Source: Halosimplex pelagicum (GTDB lineage: Archaea > Halobacteriota > Halobacteria > Halobacteriales > Haloarculaceae). Taken from it: DNA of 64,000 bases. The notes beneath the pieces were generated by a model. The model worked only from the letters and a program-made list of their open reading frames with translations, was not told where the DNA came from and made no database searches. The DNA is taken from positions 1,860,001 to 1,924,000 of the forward strand of contig NZ_CP058909.1 of assembly GCF_013415905.1 (NCBI RefSeq), written 5' to 3'. A program made the position numbers and the translations under genes. Shown piece after piece: positions 52,023-61,030 of this stretch. The stretch's first letter is position 1. Every line of letters begins with the position of its first letter.

Positions 52023-52339
52023 GCGGGCGACGAGCGCGGAAGGATAGGATGGGATGGGATCGTCGCCGTAGGCGGGGAACGGGAGCGTGTGACCGTGCCG
52101 CGCCCCCGGCATTTGCAGGTGACTCGCCGCGGGGCATAAAGGGCCGTCAGACTTCGGGCTGACGACCGGCAGACACCGCCCGATTCCGGGGTGAAATCGC
52201 AGTGAGGCGCAACGATCGGGCCGTCTCGACGCGGCGGCCGTCGGCCCCCTCCGGACCGGGGGATCGACCCCCGTCCAACCGGGCGTGACCGAGGGCTCGC
52301 TTCCGGTCGTCCGGCGGCCTTTTGTGTGGTTATATACCT

Positions 52340-52372
52340 ATTATTATCTGTACACCCTTCCTGGATAATAAT
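52340..52372. promoter_or_regulatory. Inverted repeat ATTATTATC / GATAATAAT
   Basis: Perfect 9-base arms separated by 15 bases lie upstream of the gdhA promoter, a candidate regulator-binding or structural site. Confidence 0.5.
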
Positions 52373-52374
52373 CG

Positions 52375-52393
52375 AAATCAAGTGACTTGATTT
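52375..52393. promoter_or_regulatory. 19-base palindromic operator candidate for gdhA
   Basis: AAATCAAG-TGA-CTTGATTT has perfect 8-base arms. It ends 16 bases before the TATA box, a position from which a dimeric regulator could activate transcription. Confidence 0.6.
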
Positions 52394-52408
52394 ACTGGAC
52401 AGTTCCGA

Positions 52409-52418
52409 TTTATTTTTA
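52409..52418 (+). promoter_or_regulatory. TATA box of gdhA
   Basis: TTTATTTTTA lies 25-34 bases before the ATG at 52443, consistent with a leaderless transcript. Confidence 0.65.
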
Positions 52419-52442
52419 CCAGAAGTCGACGACCGTCCACAC

Positions 52443-53699
52443 ATGGGTTCCGACGTAAACCCCTTCGAGAGCCTGCAGGAACAGATCGACGAGGCGGCGC
52501 AGTACCTCGACGTGGACGAGGGGACGCTGGAGCGACTGAAAAACCCCGAGCGGATCCTGGAGACGAACCTCGCCGTCGAGATGGACGACGGCTCGACCGA
52601 GGTGTTCCGCGCCTACCGCTCGCAGTTCAACGGCGACCGCGGCCCGTACAAGGGCGGCATCCGCTATCACCCGGGGGTCTCCCGCGCCGAGGTCAAGGCG
52701 CTGTCGGGCTGGATGGCCTACAAGACCGCGACGGTCGGCGTCCCCCTCGGCGGCGGGAAAGGCGGGATCGTCATCGACCCCGACGACTACTCCGAGGACG
52801 AACTCGAACGCATCACGCGCGCCTTCGCGACGGAACTCACGCCGATCATCGGCGAGGACCGCGACGTGCCCGCCCCCGACGTGAACACGGGCCAGCGCGA
52901 GATGAACTGGATCAAGGACACCTACGAGACCCTGGAGAACACCACCGAGCCGGGCGTCATCACCGGCAAGGACATCTCCAGCGGCGGCAGCGAGGGCCGC
53001 GTCGAGGCGACCGGCCGCTCGACGGTCATCGCCGCCCGCGAGGCGTTCGACTACCTCGGCGAGGACGTCGCCGACGCGACCGTCGCGGTCCAGGGCTACG
53101 GCAACGCCGGCTGGATCTCCGCGAAGCTCGTCGACGAGATGGGCGCCGACGTGGTCGCCGTCTCCGACTCCAGCGGCGGCGTCTACAGCGAGGACGGGCT
53201 CGACCCCGTCGCCGCCAAGGACCACAAGCGCGAGACCGGCAGCGTCGCCGGCTTCCACGGCGCCGACGAGGCCGTCTCCAACGACGAACTGCTCCAGCTC
53301 GACGTGGATCTCCTGATCCCGGCCGCGCTGGAGAACGCCATCGACGAGGAGATCGCCGAGGGCGTCCAGGCCGACGTGATCTCCGAGGCCGCCAACGGCC
53401 CGATCACGCCGAAGGGCGACGACGTGCTCGAAGAGAAGGACGTCATCATCGTGCCGGACATCCTCGCCAACGCCGGCGGCGTCACGGTCTCCTATTTCGA
53501 GTGGGTCCAGAACCGCCAGCGCTTCTACTGGTCGGAGGAGCGCGTCAACGAGGAACTCGAAGAGATCGTCGTCGAGCAGTTCGACACGCTCGTCGACGCC
53601 TACGAGGAACGCGACCTGCCGAGCATGCGCGTCGCCGCCTACGTCGTCGCGATCCGGCGCGTCCTCGACGCCGCCGAACAGGCCGGCACCTGGCCCTGA
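52443..53699 (+). CDS. gdhA: Glutamate dehydrogenase
   Basis: This 418-residue enzyme interconverts glutamate with 2-oxoglutarate and ammonia. The substrate-binding block is [32 protein letters not shown] (two catalytic Lys) and VPAPDVNT; the cofactor domain has VQGYGNAGW (about 219-227) and SDSSGGVY. Cofactor preference (NAD or NADP) is not obvious. Haloarchaea carry several gdh paralogues. This one precedes gltB on the same strand but has its own promoter with palindromic sites, and gltB has another. Confidence 0.93.
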   Translation: MGSDVNPFESLQEQIDEAAQYLDVDEGTLERLKNPERILETNLAVEMDDGSTEVFRAYRSQFNGDRGPYKGGIRYHPGVSRAEVKALSGWMAYKTATVGVPLGGGKGGIVIDPDDYSEDELERITRAFATELTPIIGEDRDVPAPDVNTGQREMNWIKDTYETLENTTEPGVITGKDISSGGSEGRVEATGRSTVIAAREAFDYLGEDVADATVAVQGYGNAGWISAKLVDEMGADVVAVSDSSGGVYSEDGLDPVAAKDHKRETGSVAGFHGADEAVSNDELLQLDVDLLIPAALENAIDEEIAEGVQADVISEAANGPITPKGDDVLEEKDVIIVPDILANAGGVTVSYFEWVQNRQRFYWSEERVNEELEEIVVEQFDTLVDAYEERDLPSMRVAAYVVAIRRVLDAAEQAGTWP

Positions 53700-54013
53700 A
53701 GACCCCACCGGCAGTCCCGACCGCGACCGGGTCGACGCGGACGCCGTCCCCGCGTCCGACCCGCCACACTCCGTGGGCATCTTCCGTTTCTGAGCCCGAT
53801 ATCTCAAAAAGTACTAACCGAACCGCGGCCCGCAACAAGTTTTTATCCGGTGCGGGCGGATACCACAGCACGTTCGATCAAAGTCTCGGAACATGCCGAA
53901 CGATCCGGACATAGTACGGGTGGGAGGTCCCTTATACTCCTAAGTATGGATATAACAGTCATATAGTCTATCAGGCAAAGCGTTTTACCGGGGTGCCGGG
54001 TAGGTCCGAAGAC
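53700..54013. other. 314-base gdhA-gltB intergenic region
   Basis: No gene is visible. A/T-rich pieces include CAAAAAGTACTAACC, AAGTTTTTATCC (about 53838-53849), TTATACTCCTA (53932-53942) with an ATACT/AGTAT inverted repeat (53934-53947), GATATAACAGTCATATAG and the TATA box GTTTTACC at 53982-53989. Confidence 0.65.
53982..53989 (+). promoter_or_regulatory. TATA box of gltB
   Basis: GTTTTACC lies 25-32 bases before the ATG at 54014 and supports that start over the in-frame GTG at 53993. Confidence 0.55.
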
Positions 54014-57000
54014 ATGAGTGCGTTCTCTCGCGACGACGAGGACCACCGGCTGGCAGACCCGGCCGACGCGCGGTCCAACTGCGGCGTCGGGGTCGTGATG
54101 GACCTCGACGGCGACGGTGGGCACTGGGTCCTCGCGGACGGATTGGAACTGCTCGAAAACCTCGAACACCGCGGCACCACGGGCGCCGAGGAGTCGACCG
54201 GTGACGGCGCCGGCGTCATGATCCAGACGCCTCACGACTTCTTCGCCGAGGAAGTCGACGCCGACCTGACGCCCGGCGAGTACGCGGTCGGCTCGCTCTT
54301 TCTCCCGAAGGACGACGACGAGGCCCGCGAGGGTCTGAAGGGCGTCGTCGAGGACCGCTTCGCCGCGGAGGGCCTCGACGTGGTCGCCTGGCGGATCGTC
54401 CCGACGGACAACGCAGACCTAGGGCAGACGGCTCTGGACTCCGAGCCCGAGATGGTCCAGGTGTTCGTCGAGTCGGCCGAGGGCCTGACCGGCGACGAGT
54501 TCGACCGACGGCTGTACACCGCCCGCCGCGCGCTCGAAACGCACGTCGAGGAGGCCGAGCCGGCCGGCCACGAGCGGTTCTACATCGTCTCGCTCGCGAC
54601 CGACAGGGTCGTCTACAAGGGCCTGCTGAAGGGCGAGCAGGTCGCCGACTACTACCCGGACCTGACCGACGAGCGCGTCGACACCACCTTCGCGATGGTC
54701 CACGCCCGCTTCTCGACGAACACGCTCGGCGCGTGGCACCTCGCCCACCCCTACCGCGGCATCATCCACAACGGCGAGTTCAACACCATCCAGGGCAACA
54801 TCAACTGGATGCGCGCGCGGGAGACGGACCTCGATTCGAACGCCTTCGACGACGTGGACAAACTGAAGCCGATCATCGACGACCCCGAGCAGTCCGACAC
54901 GGCCAGCGTCGACAACGCGCTAGAACTGCTGATGCTCGAAGGTCGCGACCTCCCCCACGCCCTGCGGATGCTCATCCCCGAGGCGTGGCGGGGCGAGGCC
55001 AACGACGTGAGCGGCGCCCGCCGCGACTGGTACGACTACCACGCCTCCGTGGTCGAGCCCTGGGACGGCCCCGCGCTGGTGGCCGCCACCGACGGCGACC
55101 GCGTCGGCGCCGTCCTCGACCGCAACGGCCTGCGGCCCTGCCGCTACGACGTGACGACCGACAACACGCTGGTCATGGCCAGCGAGGCCGGCGCGCTGGA
55201 CACCGACCCCGCCGACATCGAGGAGCGCGGGCGCCTCCAGCCCGGCCAGCTGTTCCTCGCCGACCCCGAGGAGGGTCGGGTCATCCCCGACGAGGAGGTC
55301 TTCGACGACCTCACCGACGAGAAGTACGGCGAGTGGGTCGCCGACGAGCAGGTCGACCTCGACGACGTGGTCGACGCGCCCGACAACCTCCCCCAGCGGG
55401 AGATCGACCAGCTCCGGGCCTACCAGGCCCAGTACGGCTACACCTACGACGAGGTCGACCACCTCCTCGAACCGATGGCCGAGAAGGGCAAGGACCCCGT
55501 CGGATCGATGGGCGACGACACCCCCCTCTCCGTGCTGTCGCAGTTCAACCGCCCGCTGTTCACCTACTTCAAGCAGCTGTTCGCGCAGGTCACCAACCCG
55601 CCGCTGGACTACATCCGCGAGGAACTCGTTACGTCCCTCGAATCCCGGCTGGGCCACCAGCGCAACCTGCTCGACGAGTCGTCCGAGCACGCCCGCCAGC
55701 TCGTCCTCGACTCGCCGGTGCTGACCGACCAGCAGACCGAGGCGATCCGCGATCTGGACGAGAACGGCATGTCCTCGAAGGTGGTCGACATCACCTACGA
55801 CCCCGACGAGACCGGCCTGCGCGAGGCCGTCGAGGACGCTCGCGAGGCGGCCACCGAGGCCGCGACCGAGTACGACGTGCTGGTCCTCTCGGACCGGGCG
55901 GCCGGCGAGGGCCGCGTCGCCGTCCCGAGCCTCCTGGCGGTCGGCGGCGTCCACCACCACCTCGTCCGCAACGGCCTGCGCAACCACGTCGGGCTCGTCC
56001 TCGAATCGGGCGACCCCCGAACGGTCCACCACATCGCCACCCTCGTGGGCTACGGCGCCGGCGCCGTCAACCCCTATCTCGCCTACCAGACCATCGAGGA
56101 CCTCGTCGCGGGGCCGGACGGCGCGGAGCTGTCCACCGCCATCGACGCCTACGTCAACGCGCTGGAGGACGGCCTCCTGAAGACGATGGCCAAGATGGGC
56201 ATCTCCACCGTCGAGAGCTACCAGGGCGCCCAGATCTTCGAGGCCGTCGGCCTCTCCTCGGACTTCGTCGCCGAATACTTCGAGGGCACGGCCAACCGCA
56301 CGGAGGGCATCGGCATCGAGGAGATCGAGGACGACCTCCTCGACCGCCACGAGGTCGCCTGGGGCGAGGACCCCGACCTCGAACGCCAGGGCGAGTTCGA
56401 GAACCGCTCGGGCGGCATCCACCACCAGTGGAACCCCTCCACCGTGGGGAAGGTCCAGCAGGCGGTCCGCACGGGCGACTACGAGCGCTACAAGGAGTTC
56501 GCCAGCGAGATCAACGACCAGAACGAGCAGCTCCAGACGCTGCGCGGGCTGCTGGAGTTCGATTCGGACCGCGACCCCGTTCCCATCGAGGAGGTCGAAC
56601 CGGTCGAAAAGATCGTCGAGCGCTTCGAGACGGCGGCGATGAGCCTCGGGTCGCTGTCGCCGGAGATGCACGAGAACAACGCCATCGCGATGAACCGGCT
56701 GGGCGCCCACGCCAACACCGGCGAGGGCGGCGAGCCCCCCGAGCGGTTCGGCACCGAGAAGAACTGCAAGACCAAGCAGGTCGCCTCCGGCCGCTTCGGC
56801 GTCACCAGCCACTACCTCGCCTCGGCCGACGAGCTGCAGATCAAGATGGCCCAGGGCTCCAAGCCCGGCGAGGGCGGTCACCTCCCCGGCAAGAAGGTCA
56901 ACGAGATGATCGCCCACGTCCGCTACGCGACCCCCGGCGTCGGGCTCATCTCGCCGCCGCCGCTGCACGACATCTACTCCATCGAGGACCTCAAGCAGCT

Positions 57001-58549
57001 CATCCACGACCTCAAGGCCTCCAACCCCGACGCGGACGTGAACGTCAAGCTCGTCGCCGAGGACGGCATCGGCACCATCGCGGCCGGCGTCGCCAAGGCC
57101 AACGCCGACAAGGTCCACATCTCGGGCCACGACGGCGGCACCGGCGCCTCGCCGAAGACCTCCATCAAGAACGCGGGCCTGCCGTGGGAACTCGGCCTCG
57201 CTGAGGCCAACCAGATGCTCCGCGCGACGGGCCTGCGCTCGCGCATCGAGGTCACCTCCGACGGCGGGATGAAGACCGGCCGCGACGTGGCCGTCGCGAC
57301 CCTGCTCGGCGCAGAGGGGTACGCCTTCGGCACCGCCTCGATGGTCACCTCGGGCTGCGTGATGGCCCGGCAGTGCCACGAGAACACCTGCCCCGTCGGC
57401 GTCGCCACGCAGAACGAGAAGCTCCGGGATCGGTTCCCGGGCGAGCCCCAGCACGTCATCAACTACATGACCTTCGTCGCCCAGGAGTTCCGGGAGATCA
57501 TGGCCGAACTGGGCTTCCGCACGGTCGACGAGATGGTCGGGCGCCCGAGCGTGCTCGCCCAGCGGACGGACGTGAGCCAGCCGAAGGCGAAGAAGGTGAA
57601 CCTCCAGGGCGTCATCGCCGAGCCCGCGGGCGACGACGACCGCTACAAGACCCGCGAGCAGACCCACGAAGTGAGCGAGTCGCTCGACTGGGACCTCATC
57701 GAGGAAGCCGAGCCCGCCATCGAGTCGGGCGAGCCCGTCGCCATCTCGACCGAGGTGGACAACACCAACCGCGCCGTCGGCGCGACGCTCTCGAACGAGA
57801 TATCCAGCGAGTACGGCGGCGAGGGGCTGCCCGACGACACCATCGAGTGCCGGCTGGAGGGTACCGCCGGCCAGAGCTTCGGTGCGTTCCTCCAGCAGGG
57901 GGTCACGATGGATCTCGTCGGCAGCGGCAACGACTACGTCGGCAAGGGTCTCTCGGGCGGGAAGCTCATCGTCCGGACGCCCGACAACGCCAACTACGCG
58001 GCCAGCGAGAACGTCGTCATCGGCAACGTCGCGCTGTACGGCGCGACCCAGGGCGAGGCCTACGTCAACGGCGTCGCCGGCGAGCGCTTCGCCGTCCGCA
58101 ACTCCGGCGTGAAGGGCGTCGTCGAGGGCGTCGGCGACCACGGCTGCGAGTACATGACCGGCGGCGCCATCGTCGTCCTCGGCGAGACGGGCAAGAACTT
58201 CGCGGCCGGCATGTCCGGCGGCGTCGCCTACGTCTACGACCCCGACGGGAAGTTCGCCCGGAAGGCCAACACCGGCATGGTCTCGATCGACCCGACGCCG
58301 GACGAGCTCGACCGGGCGATGATCACGCGGCTGGTCGAGAACCACGCCGAGTACACCGACTCCGACCGCGCGGCGGAGCTGCTCGCCGACTGGGACGACG
58401 AGCTCGACAACTTCACGAAGGTGATGCCCGACGCCTACGCCGAGGTCATCGCCGAGCGCGAGCGCGCCGACGTGCGCACCGAACTCCCCGACCCCGCCGC
58501 GCCCGCCTCCGACTCCGGCGCCGCCAGTCACGGTCAGGCCGACGACTGA
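54014..58549 (+). CDS. gltB: Glutamate synthase, large subunit
   Basis: This 1511-residue enzyme makes two glutamates from glutamine and 2-oxoglutarate. The N-terminal class II amidotransferase has its nucleophile in SNCGVGVV (Cys23), so a short propeptide must be removed, as in the family. HARFSTNTLGAWHLAHPYR and HNGEFNT follow. The central domain (about 490-770), the FMN-binding synthase barrel (GHDGGTGASPKTSIKNAG near 1038) and the 3Fe-4S Cys set CVMARQCHENTCPVG (about 1115) come next, then the GxGxG β-helix (1270-1450). No small subunit (gltD) is adjacent, so the electron donor may be ferredoxin, as in other single-subunit archaeal types. Confidence 0.95.
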   Translation: MSAFSRDDEDHRLADPADARSNCGVGVVMDLDGDGGHWVLADGLELLENLEHRGTTGAEESTGDGAGVMIQTPHDFFAEEVDADLTPGEYAVGSLFLPKDDDEAREGLKGVVEDRFAAEGLDVVAWRIVPTDNADLGQTALDSEPEMVQVFVESAEGLTGDEFDRRLYTARRALETHVEEAEPAGHERFYIVSLATDRVVYKGLLKGEQVADYYPDLTDERVDTTFAMVHARFSTNTLGAWHLAHPYRGIIHNGEFNTIQGNINWMRARETDLDSNAFDDVDKLKPIIDDPEQSDTASVDNALELLMLEGRDLPHALRMLIPEAWRGEANDVSGARRDWYDYHASVVEPWDGPALVAATDGDRVGAVLDRNGLRPCRYDVTTDNTLVMASEAGALDTDPADIEERGRLQPGQLFLADPEEGRVIPDEEVFDDLTDEKYGEWVADEQVDLDDVVDAPDNLPQREIDQLRAYQAQYGYTYDEVDHLLEPMAEKGKDPVGSMGDDTPLSVLSQFNRPLFTYFKQLFAQVTNPPLDYIREELVTSLESRLGHQRNLLDESSEHARQLVLDSPVLTDQQTEAIRDLDENGMSSKVVDITYDPDETGLREAVEDAREAATEAATEYDVLVLSDRAAGEGRVAVPSLLAVGGVHHHLVRNGLRNHVGLVLESGDPRTVHHIATLVGYGAGAVNPYLAYQTIEDLVAGPDGAELSTAIDAYVNALEDGLLKTMAKMGISTVESYQGAQIFEAVGLSSDFVAEYFEGTANRTEGIGIEEIEDDLLDRHEVAWGEDPDLERQGEFENRSGGIHHQWNPSTVGKVQQAVRTGDYERYKEFASEINDQNEQLQTLRGLLEFDSDRDPVPIEEVEPVEKIVERFETAAMSLGSLSPEMHENNAIAMNRLGAHANTGEGGEPPERFGTEKNCKTKQVASGRFGVTSHYLASADELQIKMAQGSKPGEGGHLPGKKVNEMIAHVRYATPGVGLISPPPLHDIYSIEDLKQLIHDLKASNPDADVNVKLVAEDGIGTIAAGVAKANADKVHISGHDGGTGASPKTSIKNAGLPWELGLAEANQMLRATGLRSRIEVTSDGGMKTGRDVAVATLLGAEGYAFGTASMVTSGCVMARQCHENTCPVGVATQNEKLRDRFPGEPQHVINYMTFVAQEFREIMAELGFRTVDEMVGRPSVLAQRTDVSQPKAKKVNLQGVIAEPAGDDDRYKTREQTHEVSESLDWDLIEEAEPAIESGEPVAISTEVDNTNRAVGATLSNEISSEYGGEGLPDDTIECRLEGTAGQSFGAFLQQGVTMDLVGSGNDYVGKGLSGGKLIVRTPDNANYAASENVVIGNVALYGATQGEAYVNGVAGERFAVRNSGVKGVVEGVGDHGCEYMTGGAIVVLGETGKNFAAGMSGGVAYVYDPDGKFARKANTGMVSIDPTPDELDRAMITRLVENHAEYTDSDRAAELLADWDDELDNFTKVMPDAYAEVIAERERADVRTELPDPAAPASDSGAASHGQADD

Positions 58550-58737
58550 CGACCGCCCCAGGCCCGTTTCGACTGCCCCGTCACCGCGACCGTCCGCCGG
58601 TTCTCACCGACACCCCGCGACCGAGAGGCTTCGCCACCGCGCGAGTCGCGGCTAAACTGGGAGGGAAACCCGTGTCGTCCCGCGGTTATCGCGCGGAGCG
58701 GAAGGCCTATATCCGTCCACGGATTGTGGATCTGCCA

Positions 58738-59799
58738 ATGAGCCGAGCGGACCGCGGAGCCGACCAGCCACGAGCGATGATCCACCGGCGGATCCTCGAC
58801 GTGGCCGAATCGAACCCCGACGCGACGCTGGCGGCGATCGCCGAGGAAGTCAGCGGCGCCTCCCCGGACCTCGTCGGGCGCGTGCTCGACGAGTACGGCG
58901 ATCCCGGAAGCGACCCCGAGCCGGACGCTCAGGACGACCAACACATGAACGCAACGAACCCCGGGACATCCGAGACGGACTCCGCGAGCGAACAGGACGG
59001 ATCGGCGACCGACGAGGCCGCCGGAACGCCGGCGGCCGCGGATCTGTCCGAGAAACGGCGTCGGACGCTCCGGGCGCTGTACGAGCGTCCCGGCGCCTCG
59101 CAGGGCGACCTGGCCGAACAGCTCGACGTGACCCGAGCGACGGTCAGCCGCCGCCTCAACGCCATCCCCGGCTTCGAGTGGGGCGACCGCCGCGCGTTCG
59201 CCGAGTCGGTCTTCGACGGGACCGCGCAGTCCGACGCGGGCGCCGAACCGGGTGACGACCCCGATGTCGAGCCCGCGGTCGGGGAACGGACCGGACCGAC
59301 CGATTCCGACGTGACCGACGCGAGCGACTCCGAGGGGGCCGAGGTGGCCGACCCCGACGGAACCGAGGGGAGCGACGATGGCGGCGACGACGGCGATATC
59401 GATGCGGAAGATGCGGGGGCCGACGCGACGGTCGCCGAGTCGACGGGCGCCGAATCGTCGGACGCCGAGCCGGCGGGTGTTGACTCGGCGAACGGCGGAG
59501 ACGCGGACCCGTCATTGGGCCGTAGTTCGGCGGGCACCGAGGGGCGGGGAGCGGTCGATCCGGCGGCGCTCGACGCCGTCGAGGGGGCGCTCGCCGACCT
59601 CGAAGCGCGCGTCGAAGCGGTCGAGTCGCGGGCGGCCGAACCGGGGACAGCCGAGTCGCGGGCGGCCGAACCGGGGGAGTCGGGCGGGGCGGCGCTCCCC
59701 CCGGAACTGGCCCACAAGGTCGTCCACGCCTGCATGGAGTCCGACCGGATCACCGAAGACGAGGAACTGGACGTGCTGCGGGCGTTCATGGAGCGCTGA
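58738..59799 (+). CDS. Protein with two winged-helix motifs and acidic linker
   Basis: This 353-residue protein has a first HTH-like region (about 14-52; RRILDVAESNPDATLAAIAEEV) and a second clear wHTH (about 103-145; TLRALYERPGASQGDLAEQL then VTRATVSRRLNAI). A very acidic low-complexity linker (155-285) is followed by a short coiled coil (LDAVEGALADLEARVEAVES, with a repeated ESRAAEPG) and a C-terminal helix pair. It is probably a transcription regulator that oligomerises through its C-terminus. CCTATATCC about 27-33 bases upstream is a good TATA box. Confidence 0.8.
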   Translation: MSRADRGADQPRAMIHRRILDVAESNPDATLAAIAEEVSGASPDLVGRVLDEYGDPGSDPEPDAQDDQHMNATNPGTSETDSASEQDGSATDEAAGTPAAADLSEKRRRTLRALYERPGASQGDLAEQLDVTRATVSRRLNAIPGFEWGDRRAFAESVFDGTAQSDAGAEPGDDPDVEPAVGERTGPTDSDVTDASDSEGAEVADPDGTEGSDDGGDDGDIDAEDAGADATVAESTGAESSDAEPAGVDSANGGDADPSLGRSSAGTEGRGAVDPAALDAVEGALADLEARVEAVESRAAEPGTAESRAAEPGESGGAALPPELAHKVVHACMESDRITEDEELDVLRAFMER

Positions 59800-60103
59800 G
59801 CCGGGCCGTCCCGGTCGCGCTCGTCGGCGGTGGACGGGCTCCGCAACCGATAAGTCGCTCCGTGCGCCTGTCTCGGGTATGACTCACCCAGCGCTCGCGG
59901 TCGTCGCCGCCGAGCCGGGTGTCCCCGCCGCTTCTCCGAAACGCAAACGGTCGTGAGCGGCTCCCGGCGAGCGTAGCGCACTCGTCGCGGGCCACCCTCG
60001 TCCGGTCGCGGATTCCCCGACGTTCGGTCGTCGAACGGGCCGCGACCGTCCGCATCGCCCGCGACCCACGCAGCCTATCACCCACCCACGCGAACACCGA
60101 CCA
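59800..60103. other. 304-base region upstream of dapA
   Basis: It contains a TATA-like GATAAG (59849-59854), the leaderless mini-ORF at 59879-59956, about 110 bases without signals, and CCTATCA (60074-60080) at 24-30 bases before dapA, which could be a second promoter used by dapA itself. Confidence 0.55.
59879..59956 (+). CDS. Leaderless 25-codon ORF upstream of dapA
   Basis: The ATG lies about 27 bases from the GATAAG element. The ORF ends Ser-Pro-Lys-Arg-Lys-Arg-Ser-stop, both Lys codons being AAA, which is rare in this G+C-rich DNA. It precedes the lysine genes dapA-dapB by 147 bases. A leader peptide reading Lys-tRNA is possible, but dapA also seems to have its own TATA element. Coding status is inferred from position only. 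Confidence 0.35.
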   Translation: MTHPALAVVAAEPGVPAASPKRKRS

Positions 60104-61030
60104 ATGACATCGTTCCAGTTCCGCGGCGTGTACCCCGCCACGTGTACGCCGTTCGACGACGACGGCAGCATCGACTTTGAGACACTCCGAGCGGACGCCC
60201 AGCGGCTCGAACGCGCGGGCGTCGACGGGCTCGTCCCCTGCGGATCGACGGGCGAGTCGGCGACGCTCACCCACGACGAACACATCGAGGTCGTCGAGGC
60301 GGTCGTCGACGCCGTCGACGACGTGCCCGTGATCGCCGGTTCGGGCTCGAACAACACCCGCGAGGCGCTGTCGCTCTCCCGGCGCGCAGCCGACGCCGGC
60401 GCCGACGCGCTGTTGCTCATCTCGCCGTACTACAACAAGCCCGAACAGCGCGGCTTCGTCGACCACTACGAGCGGATCGCCGACGAGATCGACCTGCCGC
60501 AGATCGTCTACAACGTCCCCTCCCGCACCGGCCAGAACATCGAGCCCGAGACGGTCGCGACGCTCGCGGAACACCCGAACGTCCAGGGATACAAGGCCGC
60601 CAGCGGCGACATGGGGCAGATCAGCGAGATCGTCGAGCGGACCCGCGACACCGACCTGGACGTGCTCTCGGGCGACGACGGGATGACGCTCCCGATGCTC
60701 TCGGTCGGTGCGAGCGGCGCCATCAGCGTCGCCGCGAACGTCGAACCGGAGCGGACCTGTGCCATGGTCGGCGCCGCGCTGGCCGGCGACTTCGAGCGCG
60801 CCCGCGAGATCCACCACCGGCTCGGCCCGCTGTTCCGCCAGCTGTTCGTCGAGACCAACCCGATTCCCGTCAAGGAGGCCATGCAGATCCGCGGGTACAG
60901 CTCGGCGCGGATGCGCTCGCCGCTGACGCGCCTCTCCGAGGAGTACCGCGACGGCCTGCAGGCGGTGCTCGACGACCTCGAATCCGAAACCTTCGATTAC
61001 GAGGACGACTACGCCGAGATCGAACGATGA
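60104..61030 (+). CDS. dapA: 4-Hydroxy-tetrahydrodipicolinate synthase
   Basis: This 308-residue TIM-barrel aldolase condenses pyruvate with aspartate semialdehyde, the first committed step to diaminopimelate. The Schiff-base Lys is in QGYKAASGD (K164), the catalytic Tyr in QIVYNVPSRTG (Y136), and GSTGESATLTHDEH (48-60) binds substrate. It overlaps dapB by 4 bases (ATGA at 61027-61030), so the two are translated together. Confidence 0.95.
   Translation: MTSFQFRGVYPATCTPFDDDGSIDFETLRADAQRLERAGVDGLVPCGSTGESATLTHDEHIEVVEAVVDAVDDVPVIAGSGSNNTREALSLSRRAADAGADALLLISPYYNKPEQRGFVDHYERIADEIDLPQIVYNVPSRTGQNIEPETVATLAEHPNVQGYKAASGDMGQISEIVERTRDTDLDVLSGDDGMTLPMLSVGASGAISVAANVEPERTCAMVGAALAGDFERAREIHHRLGPLFRQLFVETNPIPVKEAMQIRGYSSARMRSPLTRLSEEYRDGLQAVLDDLESETFDYEDDYAEIER

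Larger units (their letters stand above)
52023..52442. other. 420-base intergenic region with gdhA control sites
   Basis: The first 300 bases hold no gene. From about 52325 the composition turns A/T-rich and contains TTATATACCTA (52330-52340), an ATTATTATC/GATAATAAT inverted repeat (52340-52372) and the 19-base palindrome at 52375-52393, then the TATA box. Confidence 0.7.

Noticed and set aside
54920..58531. 1203-codon open frame antisense to gltB, and an 882-codon one antisense to ileS
   Set aside because: Both are antisense shadows produced by third-position G+C bias. They consist of Val/Gly/Arg/Asp/His-rich sequence without domains, whereas the sense frames encode clear enzymes.
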